Assembly (NCBI GenBank): GCA_036395115.1
Contig: DASWDU010000005.1
Location: forward strand, 96,560 to 160,559
Length of the DNA: 64,000 nt
Reading direction: 5' to 3'
Origin: Thermoplasmata archaeon
Lineage (GTDB): Archaea > Thermoplasmatota > Thermoplasmata > RBG-16-68-12
Shown piece after piece: positions 53,381 through 62,572 of the stretch; position 1 is the stretch's first letter, and each line of letters opens with the position of its first letter. A program made the translations under genes and the position numbers. Below the pieces are notes generated by a model. It was not told the origin of the DNA and did no database searches. It saw only the letters and a list, made by a program, of their open reading frames with translations.

Positions 53381-54388
53381 ATGAGTCGACTCCTCCGGAT
53401 CGTAGCTCGGCGAATCATCAACGCAGGCATCACTATCTTCGGAATCGTCTGCCTGAACTACGTCCTCATCCGCCTGATGCCGGGCGACCCGTCGCTCTCA
53501 ATTATCCCACGCGATCCGAAGTATATCGGGTTCCGGGACTACGTGATCCAGTTCTTCGGCCTTGACAAGTCGCAGTGGGAGCAGTTCGTCATCTACCTGC
53601 AGAGGCTGTTCACGCTCGATTGGGGCATCTCCTACAACTACAAGCGGCCCGTGGCGGAAATCCTCCTTCACGATCTAAGTTGGACGCTCCTCTTGGTCGG
53701 CACGTCCACCGTATTCACAATCTTGATCGGGATGCTAGTCGGCGCGTATGCCGCGGTCCGCCGAGGGAAGCCGTTCGACTTCTTCACCACGGGTCTCGGG
53801 ATCTTCTTTTATGGGATGCCGATCTTCTGGCTCGGCCTCGTTCTCCAAGCGCTCTTCCGGTCGAATTCGCCGCTCCGCTCATGGTTCACGTGGTGGCCCG
53901 CGCTCCCGACATCGGGCTACTTCAACGACCGCCTCCTCCCCTGGGCCTGGGACTGGGTCCACGTCGCCGATGCGACGGCGCATCTCGTCCTGCCGGCGAT
54001 GACGCTTTCGCTCGCGACGTTGGCCGGGATTTCGCTCGTGATGCGCAGCTCGCTCATCGACGTCATGACGGAGGACTTCACGATCACCGCGAAGGCGAAG
54101 GGGCTGAGCGATGGCCAGGTGCTCCGGCGGCACATCTTGCCGAACGGGATGCCGCCGATGGTCTCGCTGATCGCCTTGAACACGGCGTTCATCCTGGGTG
54201 GCGCCTATCAAGTGGAGGTCGTTTTCCGCTACCAGGGGATCGGCTATCGCACGCTTGAGGCAATCCACAATCTCGACTATCCACTGCTCCAGTTCATCAT
54301 CGTCATCGGTGGCGTCGCGGTCGTGATTGCGAACCTAGTCTCGGACTTCCTCCTGCTTCTGCTCGATCCGAGGATCAAGATCTCGTGA
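53381..54388 (+). CDS. dppB: Oligopeptide ABC importer permease DppB
   Basis: A 335-residue permease with about six transmembrane helices. It has the family N-terminus (RRIINAGITIFGIVCLNYVLIRLMPGDP) and the EAA-type loop that contacts the ATPases (RSSLIDVMTEDFTITAKAKGLSD, with HILPNGMPP). Together with DppC it forms the membrane channel. Its gene ends in GTGA overlap with the next gene. Confidence 0.92.
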   Translation: MSRLLRIVARRIINAGITIFGIVCLNYVLIRLMPGDPSLSIIPRDPKYIGFRDYVIQFFGLDKSQWEQFVIYLQRLFTLDWGISYNYKRPVAEILLHDLSWTLLLVGTSTVFTILIGMLVGAYAAVRRGKPFDFFTTGLGIFFYGMPIFWLGLVLQALFRSNSPLRSWFTWWPALPTSGYFNDRLLPWAWDWVHVADATAHLVLPAMTLSLATLAGISLVMRSSLIDVMTEDFTITAKAKGLSDGQVLRRHILPNGMPPMVSLIALNTAFILGGAYQVEVVFRYQGIGYRTLEAIHNLDYPLLQFIIVIGGVAVVIANLVSDFLLLLLDPRIKIS

Positions 54389-54396
54389 GGTGCTCC

Positions 54397-55320
54397 GTGG
54401 GTACAGTCCAGGTCGTCCAGTCCGCGAAGGTCGTATCGCCTTTCCGCGCGAGGGCGACCGTCCTCGGCCGCCGTTTCCGGGAAGTCGGCCTCCAGGTGCT
54501 GCACAATTACACGGCGATGACCGGGCTCTGCTTGTTGGCGTTCTTCTTCTTCCTCGCCCTCGCAGCACCCTGGCTCGCTCCGTACGGACCGCTCGAGGCC
54601 GTCCCAGACGCGCTGCCGCGCACGCCGTACACGACAACGCACCCGCTCGGCACGAACGCTTTCGATTACGACATCTACTCGCAGGTCATTTGGGGGACGC
54701 AAATCTCGCTCATCGTCGGAATCTTCTCCGCCATCGTCGCGAGCGTCATCGGGACGGTGGTCGGGCTCGTGTCCGGCTTCGTGGGGGGTTGGGTCGACGA
54801 GGTGATCATGCGTGTCAACGACGTCGTCCTGTCGATCCCATGGCTCGTCTTGATGATCGTCGTGGCGGCGCGTGTCTCCTATCTGGACATCTGGGGGATC
54901 GTCTTCGTCATCGGTTTCACGGGATGGTCGGTGACTGCCCGGGTCATCCGGAGCCAAGTCCTCAGCCTGAAGGAGAGGATGTTCGTCGAGCGGGGGCGCA
55001 TGATCGGGTCCTCGAATGCACACATCCTCATCCGCCACATCTTCCCGAACGCCTTCCCGCTCATCTTCGCGAACACAATCCTGACGGTGGCCATCTCGAT
55101 CCTCTCGGAGAGCGTCCTGGCTTTCCTGGGCCTCTCCGTAAAAAACAACGTGAGCTGGGGCCGCATCATCGCAGAGGCGTACGAGAACGACGCCCTCACA
55201 ATCGGGATGCCCGGCTGGATGGTCGTCCCGGGCCTCTGCATCGTATTCCTCGTCTTCGGATTCTACCTGTTCGGCTACGCCCTCGATGAGATCCTGAACC
55301 CGCGCCTTCGGAGACGTTGA
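54397..55320 (+). CDS. dppC: Oligopeptide ABC importer permease DppC
   Basis: A 307-residue permease with about six helices. It shows the DppC-type N-terminal region, HPLGTNAFDYDIYSQVIWGTQISL, and the ATPase-contact loop (VERGRMIGSSNAHILIRHIFPNA). GTG 54397 is chosen because GAGGTG lies just before it; GTG 54385, inside the dppB end, is an alternative. Forms the channel with DppB. Confidence 0.92.
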   Translation: MGTVQVVQSAKVVSPFRARATVLGRRFREVGLQVLHNYTAMTGLCLLAFFFFLALAAPWLAPYGPLEAVPDALPRTPYTTTHPLGTNAFDYDIYSQVIWGTQISLIVGIFSAIVASVIGTVVGLVSGFVGGWVDEVIMRVNDVVLSIPWLVLMIVVAARVSYLDIWGIVFVIGFTGWSVTARVIRSQVLSLKERMFVERGRMIGSSNAHILIRHIFPNAFPLIFANTILTVAISILSESVLAFLGLSVKNNVSWGRIIAEAYENDALTIGMPGWMVVPGLCIVFLVFGFYLFGYALDEILNPRLRRR

Positions 55321-55322
55321 CC

Positions 55323-56321
55323 GTGGCGCTCCTGGAGGTCCGCGACCTCGTGGTCGAATTCCAGACCAAGGGCGGAATCGTTCACGCCGTCGACGGGGCC
55401 TCGTTCGACGTGGAAGCTGGAGAGGCGATGGGGCTCGCCGGGGAGAGCGGCTGCGGGAAGACGACGACCGCGCTCTCTCTGATCCGCCTCCTCCCGCCGA
55501 ACGGCCGGATCGTACGGGGCTCCGTCCGCTTCGACGGCCGCGACCTCGTGCGTCTCTCGGAGATGACAATGCGGAAGATCCGATGGCGGCAAATCTCGAT
55601 CGTCTTCCAAGGAGCGATGAACTCGCTCAACCCCGTCCAGCGTGTCGGGAAACAGATCGCGGAGCCAATCGTGCTCCATGAGAAGGTGGAGGAGGCGGCT
55701 GCGAGGCAACGCGCCGGCGATCTGCTCGAGCTGGTCGGCATCTCCCGGAAGCGGGTCAACGACTACCCGCACGAATTCTCCGGGGGCATGCGACAGCGGG
55801 TGATGATCGCCATGGCGCTCGCCTGCAACCCGAAGCTCGTGATCGCCGACGAGCCGGTAACCGCGCTCGATGTGATGATCCAGGCGCAGATCCTCGACCT
55901 CCTCGAACGCCTGCGCAAGGAACTGAACCTCTCGATGATCCTGATCAGCCACGACCTGTCCGTCCTCGCAGACACGTGCGACCATGCGACGATCATGTAT
56001 GCGGGCAAGACGATGGAAGCGGGTAAGACCGTGGACGTCTTCACGGATCCGAAGCACCCGTACACGCAGGGCCTGGTCGGCGCCTTCCCGGATATCCGAG
56101 GCCCCCGGACGATGCCGGACGCGATCGCCGGAGACGTGCCGAGCCTGATCGATCCTCCGCCGGGCTGCGTGTTCCACCCACGCTGCAAGTTCGCGTTCGA
56201 CCGCTGCGTCAAGGCCGAGCCGCGCTTGTCCGCGATCGCACCGGGCCGTCAGGCCGCTTGCTTCCTTTATCCTGAGGTCACGGAGGTGACGGGACGACCG
56301 ATCCGGCCGAGCCCCTCGTGA
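55323..56321 (+). CDS. dppD: Oligopeptide ABC importer ATPase DppD
   Basis: A 332-residue nucleotide-binding subunit. Walker A is GESGCGKTT (about residue 38), the Q-loop is IVFQGAMNSLNP, the signature is FSGGMRQRV, Walker B is LVIADEPVTALD and the H-loop is ISHDLSV. The C-terminal oligopeptide-transporter extension with the metal-cluster cysteines (GCVFHPRCKFAFDRC) is present. This subunit has a normal core, unlike DppF next to it. GTG 55323 gives a 2-bp gap after dppC. Confidence 0.93.
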   Translation: MALLEVRDLVVEFQTKGGIVHAVDGASFDVEAGEAMGLAGESGCGKTTTALSLIRLLPPNGRIVRGSVRFDGRDLVRLSEMTMRKIRWRQISIVFQGAMNSLNPVQRVGKQIAEPIVLHEKVEEAAARQRAGDLLELVGISRKRVNDYPHEFSGGMRQRVMIAMALACNPKLVIADEPVTALDVMIQAQILDLLERLRKELNLSMILISHDLSVLADTCDHATIMYAGKTMEAGKTVDVFTDPKHPYTQGLVGAFPDIRGPRTMPDAIAGDVPSLIDPPPGCVFHPRCKFAFDRCVKAEPRLSAIAPGRQAACFLYPEVTEVTGRPIRPSPS

Positions 56322-58105
56322 GAATCCGAGACCTGAAGGTCTGGTTTCCTCTGCGACACGGTCTCCTCCGCGAGTTCGTCGGCGGCGAGCCCACGTGGGT
56401 CCGGGCCGTCGATGGCGCGTCGTTCGACATCCGTCGCGGGGAGGTCTTCTGCCTCGTCGGCGAGAGCGGGTGTGGCAAGACGACGACGGGCAAGGCGATC
56501 CTCAAGCTCGTCGAGTCGACGGAAGGCGACATCTTCGTCGACATGCCAGACGCCGAATTCCGGAATTACGAGGCGGCGACCCGCGACGCCACGGGCCCGG
56601 CCACAGCCCGCCGCCTTGATGAGCTCCGACGGAAGCATTCAATCACCTGGAAAGAAACACAGGCGTGGACCTATGCGCAGTTCGCCACGCTAATCGCGAT
56701 GGTCGAGACGGCGTTCCTCGCTGCACTCCTGATTCCGGGCGCCCTCGTGGGCCTCCTGACGGACCCGTTCGTGGACCCCACCAAGACCCTCGGAATCGCG
56801 ATCGGTGTAGGTTTCGCTCTGGGATTCATCGGCTCCCTGCCGCCGGCGAGACCTTGGAATCGAACACCGATCGTGCTCACGGCCGCGGCTTTCCTCGCGA
56901 TCATCGGCGTGTCGCTTCCCGCGTTCTTCTTCCATGCCCTCGTTACCTCGACGCTGTATGACCCGAGCGTAGCGCTCGGGGCTCCTTGGCAGGAGGATCT
57001 TTTCGGAATGCTCTTCGCGACTGCGTTCGGCCCAATCGTCGCCGGCGGCGTGAGCGCGTTCTGGATTGACTCCCGCAAGCGACGAGAGGGCATGACCGGG
57101 ATCCGGATCCGAGGGCTCCGGAGACGCTTGCAGCTGATCTTTCAAGATCCTTACGAGTCCCTGAACCCGAAACAATCCGTCTACGAGATCGTCGCGGAGC
57201 CCCTCCTGGTGAACAAGATCGTGACGAACCCCGAGGAGGTGAGCGACCTGGTGGTTCGGACGCTCGAGGACGTCGGCCTGAGGCCCGCGAGCGAGTTCGT
57301 TTTCCGCTTCCCGCACGAACTGAGCGGCGGCCAGCGGCAGCGCGTGTCGATCGCCGCGGCCCTCGTGCTCCAGCCGGACTTCATCGTGGCGGACGAGCCC
57401 GTGTCGATGCTCGATGTCTCGATCCGCACGGAGATCCTCCAGCTGATGCTCGACCTCCGCCGGAGCCGGGGCCTCACGTACTTGTTCATCACGCACGACC
57501 TTTCCTTGGCCTGGGTCCTCGCCGACCGGATTGGCGTCATGTATCTCGGGAAGATCGTCGAGCTGGGCTCGACGGAGCAAGTCATCGCGCGTCCGAAGCA
57601 TCCGTACACGCAGGCGCTCATCTCCGTCGTGCCGAGCCCCGATCCGAGACACAAGGTCGAGCGGATCATCCTCCGCGGGGAGCGACCGGACCCGGTCGCC
57701 ATCCCGCCGGGATGTCGGTTCCATCCGCGGTGTCCCCTCGCCTTCGAACGGTGCGGCTGGAGCGCGGCCGAGGTCTCCGAAGAACTCCGGTCGGCTCAGG
57801 CAGCTGGCCTCCTGCCTGGCATCGCGTCGATCGAGCCCTTGGAAACAGGGACAGTCGACATCGGGCTGATGCCTGGGGCCTCCGTCGAGGCCGCGGCCTT
57901 GACGCTCCGATCCCTGACCGAGGCGAACCGGGATTCGCGCCTCGCCCTCAAAGGCATCGCGGATATCCGGCCGAGCGGAGCGACCGTCCGGGTCACGTTG
58001 CACGAGGGGTCCGAGCCTCAACTCGTCGAGGTCGAGCCGGGAAACGTCGTGGCGTGCCACCTCGTCACCGCGCCGATCGAAACGCCCCAGGCCGTCACGG
58101 CCTGA
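56318..58105 (+). CDS. dppF: DppF-like ABC ATPase with a transmembrane insertion inside the nucleotide-binding domain
   Basis: A 595-residue ATPase, about 250 residues longer than usual. Walker A is GESGCGKTT (48-56), the Q-loop LIFQDPYESLNP starts near residue 273, the signature is LSGGQRQRV, Walker B is FIVADEPVSMLD and the H-loop is ITHDLSL. The stretch between Walker A and the Q-loop, normally about 50 residues, is about 220. It holds four hydrophobic segments (about 119-148, 156-175, 183-211 and 227-250) and is rich in Phe, Ala and Leu, as in membrane helices. The C-terminal cluster cysteines (GCRFHPRCPLAFERC) are normal, and a further acidic domain follows. GTG 56318 overlaps dppD by four bases. 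Confidence 0.88.
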   Translation: MRIRDLKVWFPLRHGLLREFVGGEPTWVRAVDGASFDIRRGEVFCLVGESGCGKTTTGKAILKLVESTEGDIFVDMPDAEFRNYEAATRDATGPATARRLDELRRKHSITWKETQAWTYAQFATLIAMVETAFLAALLIPGALVGLLTDPFVDPTKTLGIAIGVGFALGFIGSLPPARPWNRTPIVLTAAAFLAIIGVSLPAFFFHALVTSTLYDPSVALGAPWQEDLFGMLFATAFGPIVAGGVSAFWIDSRKRREGMTGIRIRGLRRRLQLIFQDPYESLNPKQSVYEIVAEPLLVNKIVTNPEEVSDLVVRTLEDVGLRPASEFVFRFPHELSGGQRQRVSIAAALVLQPDFIVADEPVSMLDVSIRTEILQLMLDLRRSRGLTYLFITHDLSLAWVLADRIGVMYLGKIVELGSTEQVIARPKHPYTQALISVVPSPDPRHKVERIILRGERPDPVAIPPGCRFHPRCPLAFERCGWSAAEVSEELRSAQAAGLLPGIASIEPLETGTVDIGLMPGASVEAAALTLRSLTEANRDSRLALKGIADIRPSGATVRVTLHEGSEPQLVEVEPGNVVACHLVTAPIETPQAVTA

Positions 58106-59366
58106 GGCGGCTCAGTCGCTCGAACAGCCGGTGGAATCGGGAGACCCGCGCGCCCACCAGGAGGCGCGAGGGCAGCGGCGTCACGGCGGGCCACGGCGTG
58201 ACGGTCGTCCGCCATCGGACGAGGATGTACGAGCACGGCACGACCGTGACGGCGCCCAGGAACAGGCCGAGGTTCACAAGCTCCGTCGCCGTCGTGAGCA
58301 GCCCGACGAGCGGCTCCAGAATCACAATCCCGAGGGTGTACGCGAACGATCCCATCGAGAGGACGGTCGCCCGCTGCCCGGGCTCGAGGCGGCGGTTTAG
58401 GAACGCCGTCGTCAGCGCGGGCTGAAGGCTCCAGACGACGTAGATCGGGATCTGGAACAGGACGGCCGCCGCCCAACGGCCGGCGCCGAACATCGCGACG
58501 AACGCTGCCGACGCCAGGGCAACCATGAGCGCGATCGTGCCGAATTCGCCGAGCCGACGCGCGATCCCGCCGGCGAACGCGGAACATACCGCCGCGATCA
58601 GTAGGAAGCCGGAGATAGCGAGGGCGATCTCCGCGGGAGAGAGGCCGAGGAACTGCAGATACAGCGGGCGGAAAAGCGCCATCGCGTACAAGGTGATCCC
58701 CAAGAACACCTCGAGGCCAATCAGGAGGGCGACGCCCTCGCGTCGGCGCACGATTCGCAGACCCTGTCGCAGCTGCGCCGCGTACGTCGGCTCCGTCGTC
58801 CGCGCCACGTTCGGCTCCGCGAACGTCAGGGCGACCGCGACGGCCGCGAGGTTCAGCGCCGCGCCGACGAACAGCGTGAGCCGGATCTCCCCGACCGCCT
58901 GGACGAATAGGCCACCCGCGAACGCGCCCGCGGCGTTCGAAACGAGTTGGATGGTCGTGTTCCGTCCGATGTACCGCGGGAACTCCGACTCGTGGCCAGC
59001 CTCGAGGAGCGCGTCGTACAGATACGCGGACGTCCCGATCGAGAACGCGGCGCCCAGCGACCAAACGACGTTCGCGATAACGTACCCGGCGAAGCTCATC
59101 CCGAGGCCGTATCCCAGGATCCCGGCGGACCGGATCGCCTCGCTCAGGACGATCGTCCGCTTCCGGCCGACGCGGTCCGCCATCACGCCGACCGGCAGCT
59201 GGAACGCGAGCATGCCGAGCCAGAACGCGACGTCGACGAGGGTGAACTCGAAGTCCGACCCGACGTTGCCGCGGATCCAGAGCGTCCAGAACGGGATCCA
59301 GAGGGCGAACGACGAGGCGCCCGTGTACGCGTAGAAGCGGCGGACCCGACGCGCCAGTTCCGTCAC
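58095..59366 (-). CDS. Major facilitator superfamily transporter
   Basis: A 423-residue transporter with about 12 transmembrane helices. GVMADRVGRKRTIVLSEAIRS is the A-motif loop after helix 2, and the second half repeats the fold. The pattern of a long SYLYDALLEAG loop resembles drug-efflux or permease subfamilies, but the substrate is unknown. It converges with dppF, overlapping it by 11 bp at the ends. A TATA-like GTCTAATAGG lies about 35 bp upstream of ATG 59366. Confidence 0.84.
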   Translation of the reverse strand: MTELARRVRRFYAYTGASSFALWIPFWTLWIRGNVGSDFEFTLVDVAFWLGMLAFQLPVGVMADRVGRKRTIVLSEAIRSAGILGYGLGMSFAGYVIANVVWSLGAAFSIGTSAYLYDALLEAGHESEFPRYIGRNTTIQLVSNAAGAFAGGLFVQAVGEIRLTLFVGAALNLAAVAVALTFAEPNVARTTEPTYAAQLRQGLRIVRRREGVALLIGLEVFLGITLYAMALFRPLYLQFLGLSPAEIALAISGFLLIAAVCSAFAGGIARRLGEFGTIALMVALASAAFVAMFGAGRWAAAVLFQIPIYVVWSLQPALTTAFLNRRLEPGQRATVLSMGSFAYTLGIVILEPLVGLLTTATELVNLGLFLGAVTVVPCSYILVRWRTTVTPWPAVTPLPSRLLVGARVSRFHRLFERLSRLRP

Positions 59367-59524
59367 GTCGCCGCCTCCCGGGGAACCGACGAAACTGGAC
59401 CCCTATTAGACGTTGGTGCCGCGGGCCGTCAGGTTGCCCGCCTCCGGCAGCGACCGGCGTCCTTAACCATCGGGACGGCGCAAAGACTTACAAAGCAACC
59501 GCGTGTTCCGCGGGGCGCCAGCCG

Positions 59525-60355
59525 ATGGACAAGCTCATCATCACGGTCGCGCCAACGGGGTCCGTTCCGCGGAAGAAGGACACCCCTCACGTGCCCGTGA
59601 CTCCGGACGAGATCGCGGAAACCGCGTATCGATGCGAGCAGGAAGGCGCCTCCATCATCCACGTCCACTGCCGGGACGACCAAGAGCGACCCACGTCTCG
59701 ATTCGACATCTTCAAGGAGACGGTCGAAAAGATCCGGAAGCGCACGAAACTCATCGTGATGACGTCGACGAGCGGCATCGCCGGGGTGACCGACGCGGAC
59801 CGCGCGGCGCCGCTGCAGACGAATCCGGAGATGGGGAGCCTGACGACCGGCTCCCTGAATTTCGCGGGCCGCAAACCGTCGGTCGTCTACGTAAACTCCG
59901 TCGAGACGGTCCAGTTCCTCGCGAAGACGATGGTCGATCGGGGCATCAAGCCGGAGATCGAGGCGTTCGACGTCGGGTTCATCCAGCAGGGCAAGGGGCT
60001 GATCGAGATGGGCCTCGTGAAAGAACCCGCGCACTTCCAGCTCGTGATGGGCGTGGACGGCGGCATCCCCGCGACCCCCGAGAACCTCGTCCACATGGCG
60101 AATCAGCTCCCGCCCCGCTCGACCTACGTCGTCGCGGGCATGTCGCGGATGCAGCTGCCCATGACGACTCTGGCCATCGTAATGGGCGGACACGTCCGGG
60201 TCGGCCTCGAGGACAATCTCTATCTGAAGAGGGGCGTCCTCGCGCGCAACGAGGAACTCGTGGCTCGCGCGCGGCACCTGGCCGACGATCTGCAGCGGGA
60301 AGTCGCGACGCCGGACGAGGCCCGGCGGCTCATGGATCTCGCGCCGCGGGGATAG
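59525..60355 (+). CDS. BKACE-family (3-keto-5-aminohexanoate cleavage-like) enzyme
   Basis: A 276-residue TIM-barrel enzyme of the beta-keto acid cleavage (BKACE, formerly DUF849) family, which condenses a beta-keto acid with acetyl-CoA to give acetoacetate and a new CoA ester. The zinc site is formed by the two histidines of SIIHVHCRDD and a later acidic residue; LIVMTSTSG and VRVGLEDNLYLKRG are family signatures. Family members differ in substrate, and nothing here fixes it. The start is ATG 59525. It converges with an aminotransferase gene directly at the stop codons. Confidence 0.88.
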   Translation: MDKLIITVAPTGSVPRKKDTPHVPVTPDEIAETAYRCEQEGASIIHVHCRDDQERPTSRFDIFKETVEKIRKRTKLIVMTSTSGIAGVTDADRAAPLQTNPEMGSLTTGSLNFAGRKPSVVYVNSVETVQFLAKTMVDRGIKPEIEAFDVGFIQQGKGLIEMGLVKEPAHFQLVMGVDGGIPATPENLVHMANQLPPRSTYVVAGMSRMQLPMTTLAIVMGGHVRVGLEDNLYLKRGVLARNEELVARARHLADDLQREVATPDEARRLMDLAPRG

Positions 60356-61672
60356 TCACGCGGCCGGCAGTGCGTCGTCCATCGCCTCAATCGTGTGGCG
60401 AATCGCGGCGTCGTCGTGCGCCGTCGATAGGTAGAACGGCTTCGTCGGCTTGACGAAAATCCCTCGTTCGAGCAAGGCGAGGTCGAGGGCCTTTCGTTTC
60501 TTCGAGTCCTCGCGGAGTGTGTCGCGATAGGTTCGGATGGTGCCGTCGACGAAGAGGATCGAAAAGACGGTGCCGACCAACGGAACGCGGGCGGGGACGC
60601 GGTGTTGTTCGAAGAGCCGCTCGATTCCGGAGGCCAGTTTCCGGCTCTCCGCGAGGACGCCTTCGAAAGCCCCTGGCGCCTCGAGCTCATCGAGCGTCGC
60701 CATCCCGGCCGCCATCGCCAGCGGATATCCGGCGAACGTGCTGCTGTGGAAGAATTCGCCCGACCGGGGATCGGCGAGGTCGAGGATGTCCGAGCGACCG
60801 AGGAATGCACCGCACGGGAGGCCGCCACCGATGATCTTCCCCAGGCACGTGAGGTCCGGTGTGACGCCGAACGCGTGCTGGGCGCCTCCGAATGCGACGC
60901 GGAAGCCGCTCATGACTTCGTCGAAAATCAGCGGGATGTCGTTTCGAGCCGTGATCTCCCGAACTCCTTTCAAGAACTCCGGATCGGGAGCGATGTACGA
61001 TCGCTCGACCGGCTCCATGATGACGCATGCAAGGCGATTCGCGTGATCTCGGATCCGCGCCTCGGTCTCGGCGAGATCGTTGAAAGGGAGCACGAGCGTG
61101 TTCTCGAGCACATGGTCCGGGGTGCCGCGCGATCCGGAAACCGGGCGCAGTCCGCGCTCCGTCTCCGCTTTCGATGGCGCGTGGCTCACAAGGAACTCGT
61201 CGACGCCGCCGTGATAGTGCCCTTCGAACTTCGCGATCATCGGCCGCTGGCGGTACGCCCGCGCGGCGCGCACGGCGTGGACGGTCGCCTCGGTCCCCGA
61301 CACCGTGAAACGCAGCTTCCCGTCCGGACGAAAAATCTGCAAGAGGCGTTCCGCGTACGTCGCCTCGAGCTCGTGCGGCGTCCCGAACATGGTCGTGCCC
61401 GCACTCTGTAGGGAATCGCGAATCGCCTTCATGACACGCGGGTGACCATGGCCGAGGACGAGAGGGCCGAACGAGAGACAATAGTCGACGTACTCGTTCC
61501 CGTCGAGATCCCAGAGACGGCAGCCCTTCGCCTTGCTCATGGCAACCGGGTACGGATCGAAGTACTTGACCCCGGCCGTCACGCCACCGGGCATCGAACG
61601 ACGGGCTCGGGCCGCATACGTCCGGGATGCTTTCGTCCGAGCCGCGAACCCGGACCCTTCTGCTGTGGTCAT
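60356..61672 (-). CDS. hemL: Glutamate-1-semialdehyde 2,1-aminomutase-like PLP enzyme
   Basis: A 438-residue class III aminotransferase most like HemL, which makes 5-aminolevulinate in the C5 tetrapyrrole pathway. Visible features: RSMPGGVTAGVKYFDPYP near the start, VSGTEATVHAVRAAR (PLP phosphate), IFDEVMSGFRV (Asp), and LGKIIGGGLPCGAF with the Schiff-base lysine. hemA begins 1.9 kb downstream on the other strand, which supports this role. Other GSA-type aminotransferases act on amino acids in catabolic clusters, so the adjacent BKACE gene leaves doubt. ATG 61672 lies just after the expected start of transcription from TATA at about 61704; ATG 61687 is possible. Confidence 0.8.
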   Translation of the reverse strand: MTTAEGSGFAARTKASRTYAARARRSMPGGVTAGVKYFDPYPVAMSKAKGCRLWDLDGNEYVDYCLSFGPLVLGHGHPRVMKAIRDSLQSAGTTMFGTPHELEATYAERLLQIFRPDGKLRFTVSGTEATVHAVRAARAYRQRPMIAKFEGHYHGGVDEFLVSHAPSKAETERGLRPVSGSRGTPDHVLENTLVLPFNDLAETEARIRDHANRLACVIMEPVERSYIAPDPEFLKGVREITARNDIPLIFDEVMSGFRVAFGGAQHAFGVTPDLTCLGKIIGGGLPCGAFLGRSDILDLADPRSGEFFHSSTFAGYPLAMAAGMATLDELEAPGAFEGVLAESRKLASGIERLFEQHRVPARVPLVGTVFSILFVDGTIRTYRDTLREDSKKRKALDLALLERGIFVKPTKPFYLSTAHDDAAIRHTIEAMDDALPAA

Positions 61673-61698
61673 CGGCTCCGAGGCCATCGGCTCGCGGC

Positions 61699-61708
61699 CG
61701 ATATAATC
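61699..61708 (-). promoter_or_regulatory. TATA-like element of the hemL-like gene
   Basis: CGATATAATC (plus reading) is ATTATATCG on the coding strand, about 28-32 bp before ATG 61672. It is one of the clearest TATA matches in the window. Confidence 0.5.
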
Positions 61709-61872
61709 TTCGTCGAACGGCTCCGTCCCCGGAGGTTAGCAAAGAGATATCCGCCGCCCGACGCCCACGATCGGCAATCTAGGAACCCGCGAAAGCTCTG
61801 CAAAAACCGTTCCACAAACATGATGCCACCCATCTATCGTGCGGCAGGACACGATTAAGGAGAGGATACGCC

Positions 61873-62433
61873 GTGAAATGGAAAGTGACAGGAATCGCGC
61901 TTGTGTCTACGTTTTTGATCGGTCTCGCCTTGGCACCGCCGGCCCTCGCGTCGAGCGTCCATCTCAAGGGGGGTTCCCACGCGGAGCCGTCGTTCTTCGA
62001 CGGCGGCCTCACCTTGAGCGCTTCGGGCGAACTGTCGGGTCTCGGGTTTGAGGACGTGCTCGTCAAGCTGACCGCCGTGGGAAACCCGACGGCGACGTGC
62101 ACGAACCCAGGCAGCGACACGCACGAGCCGCCAGGGCAGAACCCAGCGCCGATCACGGTCACCGGGAGCGAACCGATTCCGAAGAGCGAGATCAAGAACG
62201 GCAACACGCCGTTTGCGGTCACGACGCAGTCGCCAACAACGCCGGTTCCGGGAGCGCCGGATTGCTCGAACCCGAATTGGATTGAGGACATCACGGACAT
62301 GGCGTTCACGAGCGCCACGATCACCGTGGAGCAGCCACCCGGGACGGTCGTCCTGACCGTGAGCTGCACGTTCAGTTCGCCAACGTCGGACGGATCTGTG
62401 CCGAGCTCGGGCGTTACCTGCACGAGCAGCTAG
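61873..62433 (+). CDS. Secreted protein of unknown function with bacterial-style signals
   Basis: A 186-residue exported protein. The signal peptide ends in LALAPPALASS, a Sec-type cleavage site. The mature part is a low-charge beta-rich chain with cysteines in ATCTNPG, DCSNPNW, VSCTF and VTCTSS that could form disulfides. It has no anchor. The GTG start is preceded by AAGGAGAGG and the gene is followed by a G/C hairpin with TTTT. Both are bacterial-style signals, and the protein resembles exported proteins of Chloroflexota or Actinomycetota. Horizontal transfer is inferred. Confidence 0.68.
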   Translation: MKWKVTGIALVSTFLIGLALAPPALASSVHLKGGSHAEPSFFDGGLTLSASGELSGLGFEDVLVKLTAVGNPTATCTNPGSDTHEPPGQNPAPITVTGSEPIPKSEIKNGNTPFAVTTQSPTTPVPGAPDCSNPNWIEDITDMAFTSATITVEQPPGTVVLTVSCTFSSPTSDGSVPSSGVTCTSS

Positions 62434-62456
62434 GCCTCGAACCAGACCGGATCAAC

Positions 62457-62484
62457 GGGGGCACCGAGGGGTGCCCCCCCTTTT
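62457..62484 (+). terminator. Rho-independent-type terminator
   Basis: GGGGGCACC pairs with GGTGCCCCC around the loop GAGG (62457-62478), followed by CC and TTTT. It lies 24 bp after the stop codon of the secreted protein. This form is typical of bacteria and only occasional in archaea, which mostly use U-tracts without a hairpin. Confidence 0.65.
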
Positions 62485-62572
62485 GCCGAGGGACGGCTCC
62501 GCAGGGTCCAACTCCGCCCCGATGGGCGCTCGAAAGCGATAGGCATCAATAGGAACGGGTATCGGGTCCACC

